64,000 nt of DNA from the NCBI RefSeq assembly GCF_014472415.1, contig NZ_JACSZV010000002.1, positions 211,899-275,898 of the forward strand, written 5' to 3'. The translations under genes and the position numbers were made by a program. Numbering within the stretch: position 1 is the first letter of the stretch; each line of letters begins with the position of its first letter. The stretch comes from Pseudomonas sp. N40(2020) (GTDB taxonomy: Bacteria > Pseudomonadota > Gammaproteobacteria > Pseudomonadales > Pseudomonadaceae). Of the stretch, positions 62,841 through 64,000 are shown piece by piece. The notes under the pieces are model-generated. The model saw nothing but the letters and a program-made list of their open reading frames with translations, searched no databases and was not told the DNA's origin.

Positions 62841-63884
62841 TCAGCCTGCCAGGCAGGCGGCAAAGCCCTGGTTCAGCGCCGCGCGGTCCAGGTCGCGGCC
62901 GATGAACACGATCTTGCTCGAGCGCGGCTCCGTGCCCCACGGGGTCGACGCGCGGAACTCCACCAGGCTGTGTACACCTTGCAGCACGTAGCGTTGGTCT
63001 TCATTGGCCACCGCCAGCACGCCTTTCATGCGGTACAGATTGTCGGCCTGCGAAGAGCGCAGTTCACTGATCCAGCGGTGGAAGGCCATCAGATTGACCG
63101 CGCCGTCCACGGCGATGCCGACCGAGGACACGCTTGGGTCGTGTTGGTGGTCCGCTTCTTCGTGGTGATGTTCGTGGTCATGGTGGTCGTGCTCATCAGC
63201 GCCGATTTCCATCAGCTTCTGTGTGGCTTCGAAGGCGCCGATACCGAGAATTTTCGACAGGTCGATTTGCGCATGGGTGGAGGTCACAAGATCCGCCGTG
63301 GCGTTCAACCCACGGATTTTGCCGCGCAGGGTTTCCACCTCTTCAGGGCTGACCAGATCGACCTTGTTGATGACGATGCGGTCGGCGCAAACGATTTGGT
63401 CCACGGCCTGATTGTCGACGCCATCCAGTTGCAGATCTTCCAGATGCTGGGCGATGTGCTTGGCGTCGACCATGGTCACGATGGCGTCGAGTTCGACTTC
63501 ATCGGCAATCGGGTCGTTGATGAAAAAGCTCTGTGCCACCGGGTACGGATCGGCGAGGCCGCTGGTTTCGATCAGGATGTGATCGAGCCGCACCGGGCGC
63601 GCCACCAGTTCACGGACGATGCGTACCAGGTCCTCGCGAACCTCGGCGGTGCAGCACACGCAACCGTTGACCATCTCGTAGATTTCTTCAGTTTCCGAGC
63701 TCAGCACTAGATCACCGTCGATGCCGACTTCGCCGAATTCGTTTTCGATCACGGCGATCTTGCGGCCGTGGTTTTCCTTGAGGATGTAGTTGAGCAGGGT
63801 GGTTTTGCCGGCACCGAGGAATCCGGTGAGGATGGTGACGGGGATTTTGGTGTTCGGGGTTGGGGCGTTGAAGGGGGTGTTCAT
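62841..63884 (-). CDS. COG0523 (CobW/YjiA-like) metallochaperone GTPase
   Basis: A 347-residue G3E GTPase: Walker A GFLGAGKTT near residue 21, the metal-binding GCVCC motif near residue 74, Walker B region ILIETSGLADP and the guanine motif NKVD. A histidine-rich linker (DEHDHHDHEHHHEEADHQHD) precedes the CobW C-terminal domain. Such proteins deliver or buffer zinc or other metals. No cobalt-cobalamin genes are adjacent and no clear Zur box was seen upstream, so the metal remains open. It is a single gene. Confidence 0.88.
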   Translation of the reverse strand: MNTPFNAPTPNTKIPVTILTGFLGAGKTTLLNYILKENHGRKIAVIENEFGEVGIDGDLVLSSETEEIYEMVNGCVCCTAEVREDLVRIVRELVARPVRLDHILIETSGLADPYPVAQSFFINDPIADEVELDAIVTMVDAKHIAQHLEDLQLDGVDNQAVDQIVCADRIVINKVDLVSPEEVETLRGKIRGLNATADLVTSTHAQIDLSKILGIGAFEATQKLMEIGADEHDHHDHEHHHEEADHQHDPSVSSVGIAVDGAVNLMAFHRWISELRSSQADNLYRMKGVLAVANEDQRYVLQGVHSLVEFRASTPWGTEPRSSKIVFIGRDLDRAALNQGFAACLAG

Positions 63885-63925
63885 CTAAAGCTCCTTACCT
63901 GTGTTTTTGTCGGAGTGCGATCAAC

Positions 63926-64000
63926 TGTGGGAGCGAGCCTGCTCGCGAATGCGGTGTGTCATTGAGCGGTGATGCCGACTGACCCACCGCTTTCGCGAGC
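63926..64000. repeat. REP pair cut by the window end
   Basis: First arm GTGGGAGCGAGCCTGCTCGC (63926-63947 region). The complementary arm starts at about 63993 (TCGCGAGC) and runs out of the window. It belongs to the GAGCCTGCTCGCGA family. Confidence 0.8.

Noticed and set aside
1..64000. tRNA, rRNA, CRISPR arrays and prophage genes
   Set aside because: Looked for in the gaps on both strands; no cloverleaf, repeat-spacer array or phage structural gene was recognised.

Overview
The window is a stretch of chromosome from a fluorescent pseudomonad (Pseudomonas fluorescens complex). Support comes from the GC-rich codon use, the Pseudomonas-typical small families (DUF2790, DUF2388, a DUF3077/DUF6124-like protein), the glcDEF, aruFG, dhcAB-atoB, pcs, sodC, mqo and ligD genes, and several families of Pseudomonas REP palindromes, one of them flanking its own REP-associated transposase. 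No tRNA, rRNA, CRISPR array, prophage or complete insertion sequence was seen. Species assignment from this window alone would be a guess.

Layout. 1-9 kb: end of an AraC-type regulator, a secreted alkylsulfatase, a three-gene ABC transporter/AttH-like lipoprotein operon, two small proteins, then a structured AT-rich intergenic region that probably encodes a small RNA. 8-12 kb: glycosyltransferase, VanW-like protein, an orphan gene beside a decayed vgrG fragment, and a 2-oxoadipate dioxygenase (HglS type). 12-18.3 kb: glcDEF glycolate oxidase, translationally coupled to an alpha/beta hydrolase that follows a Baeyer-Villiger-type monooxygenase. 18.5-22.5 kb: diguanylate cyclase, M20 carboxypeptidase, small protein, oxaloacetate decarboxylase. 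22.7-30 kb: a long minus-strand run (MurR/RpiR regulator, isochorismatase-like hydrolase, glutamine-synthetase-like ligase, N-formylglutamate-amidohydrolase-like enzyme, APC permease, aruF, aruG) that looks like one amine/amino-acid catabolic unit. 30-37 kb: histidine phosphatase with cobF, the dhcR/dhcAB-atoB CoA-transferase/thiolase set, a sirtuin and a methyltransferase.

37-43.6 kb is the most interesting part. A DUF692-DUF2063 pair (the enzyme and partner of methanobactin/bufferin-like peptide modification) has no precursor gene next to it. Beside it lie an OmpR-family two-component system, two small secreted cysteine-containing proteins and a DipZ-type thiol-redox protein. Three copies of one composite operator, TGTATY-N4-TGTATC-N13-GATACAC, with identical spacing, lie upstream of the DUF692 operon (one copy) and in the regulator/small-protein intergenic region (two copies). 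This suggests one regulon that joins peptide modification, candidate cysteine substrates and periplasmic thiol chemistry.

43.9-64 kb: methyltransferase, phosphatidylcholine synthase, a glycine-rich DUF533 protein, a REP-flanked RAYT, an unusual operon of haem-oxygenase-like diiron enzyme + methyltransferase + DNA ligase D, SodC, a chemoreceptor, malate:quinone oxidoreductase with an apparent signal peptide, small proteins including a 27-residue membrane peptide, a purine-type deaminase with its permease, and a COG0523 metallochaperone GTPase.
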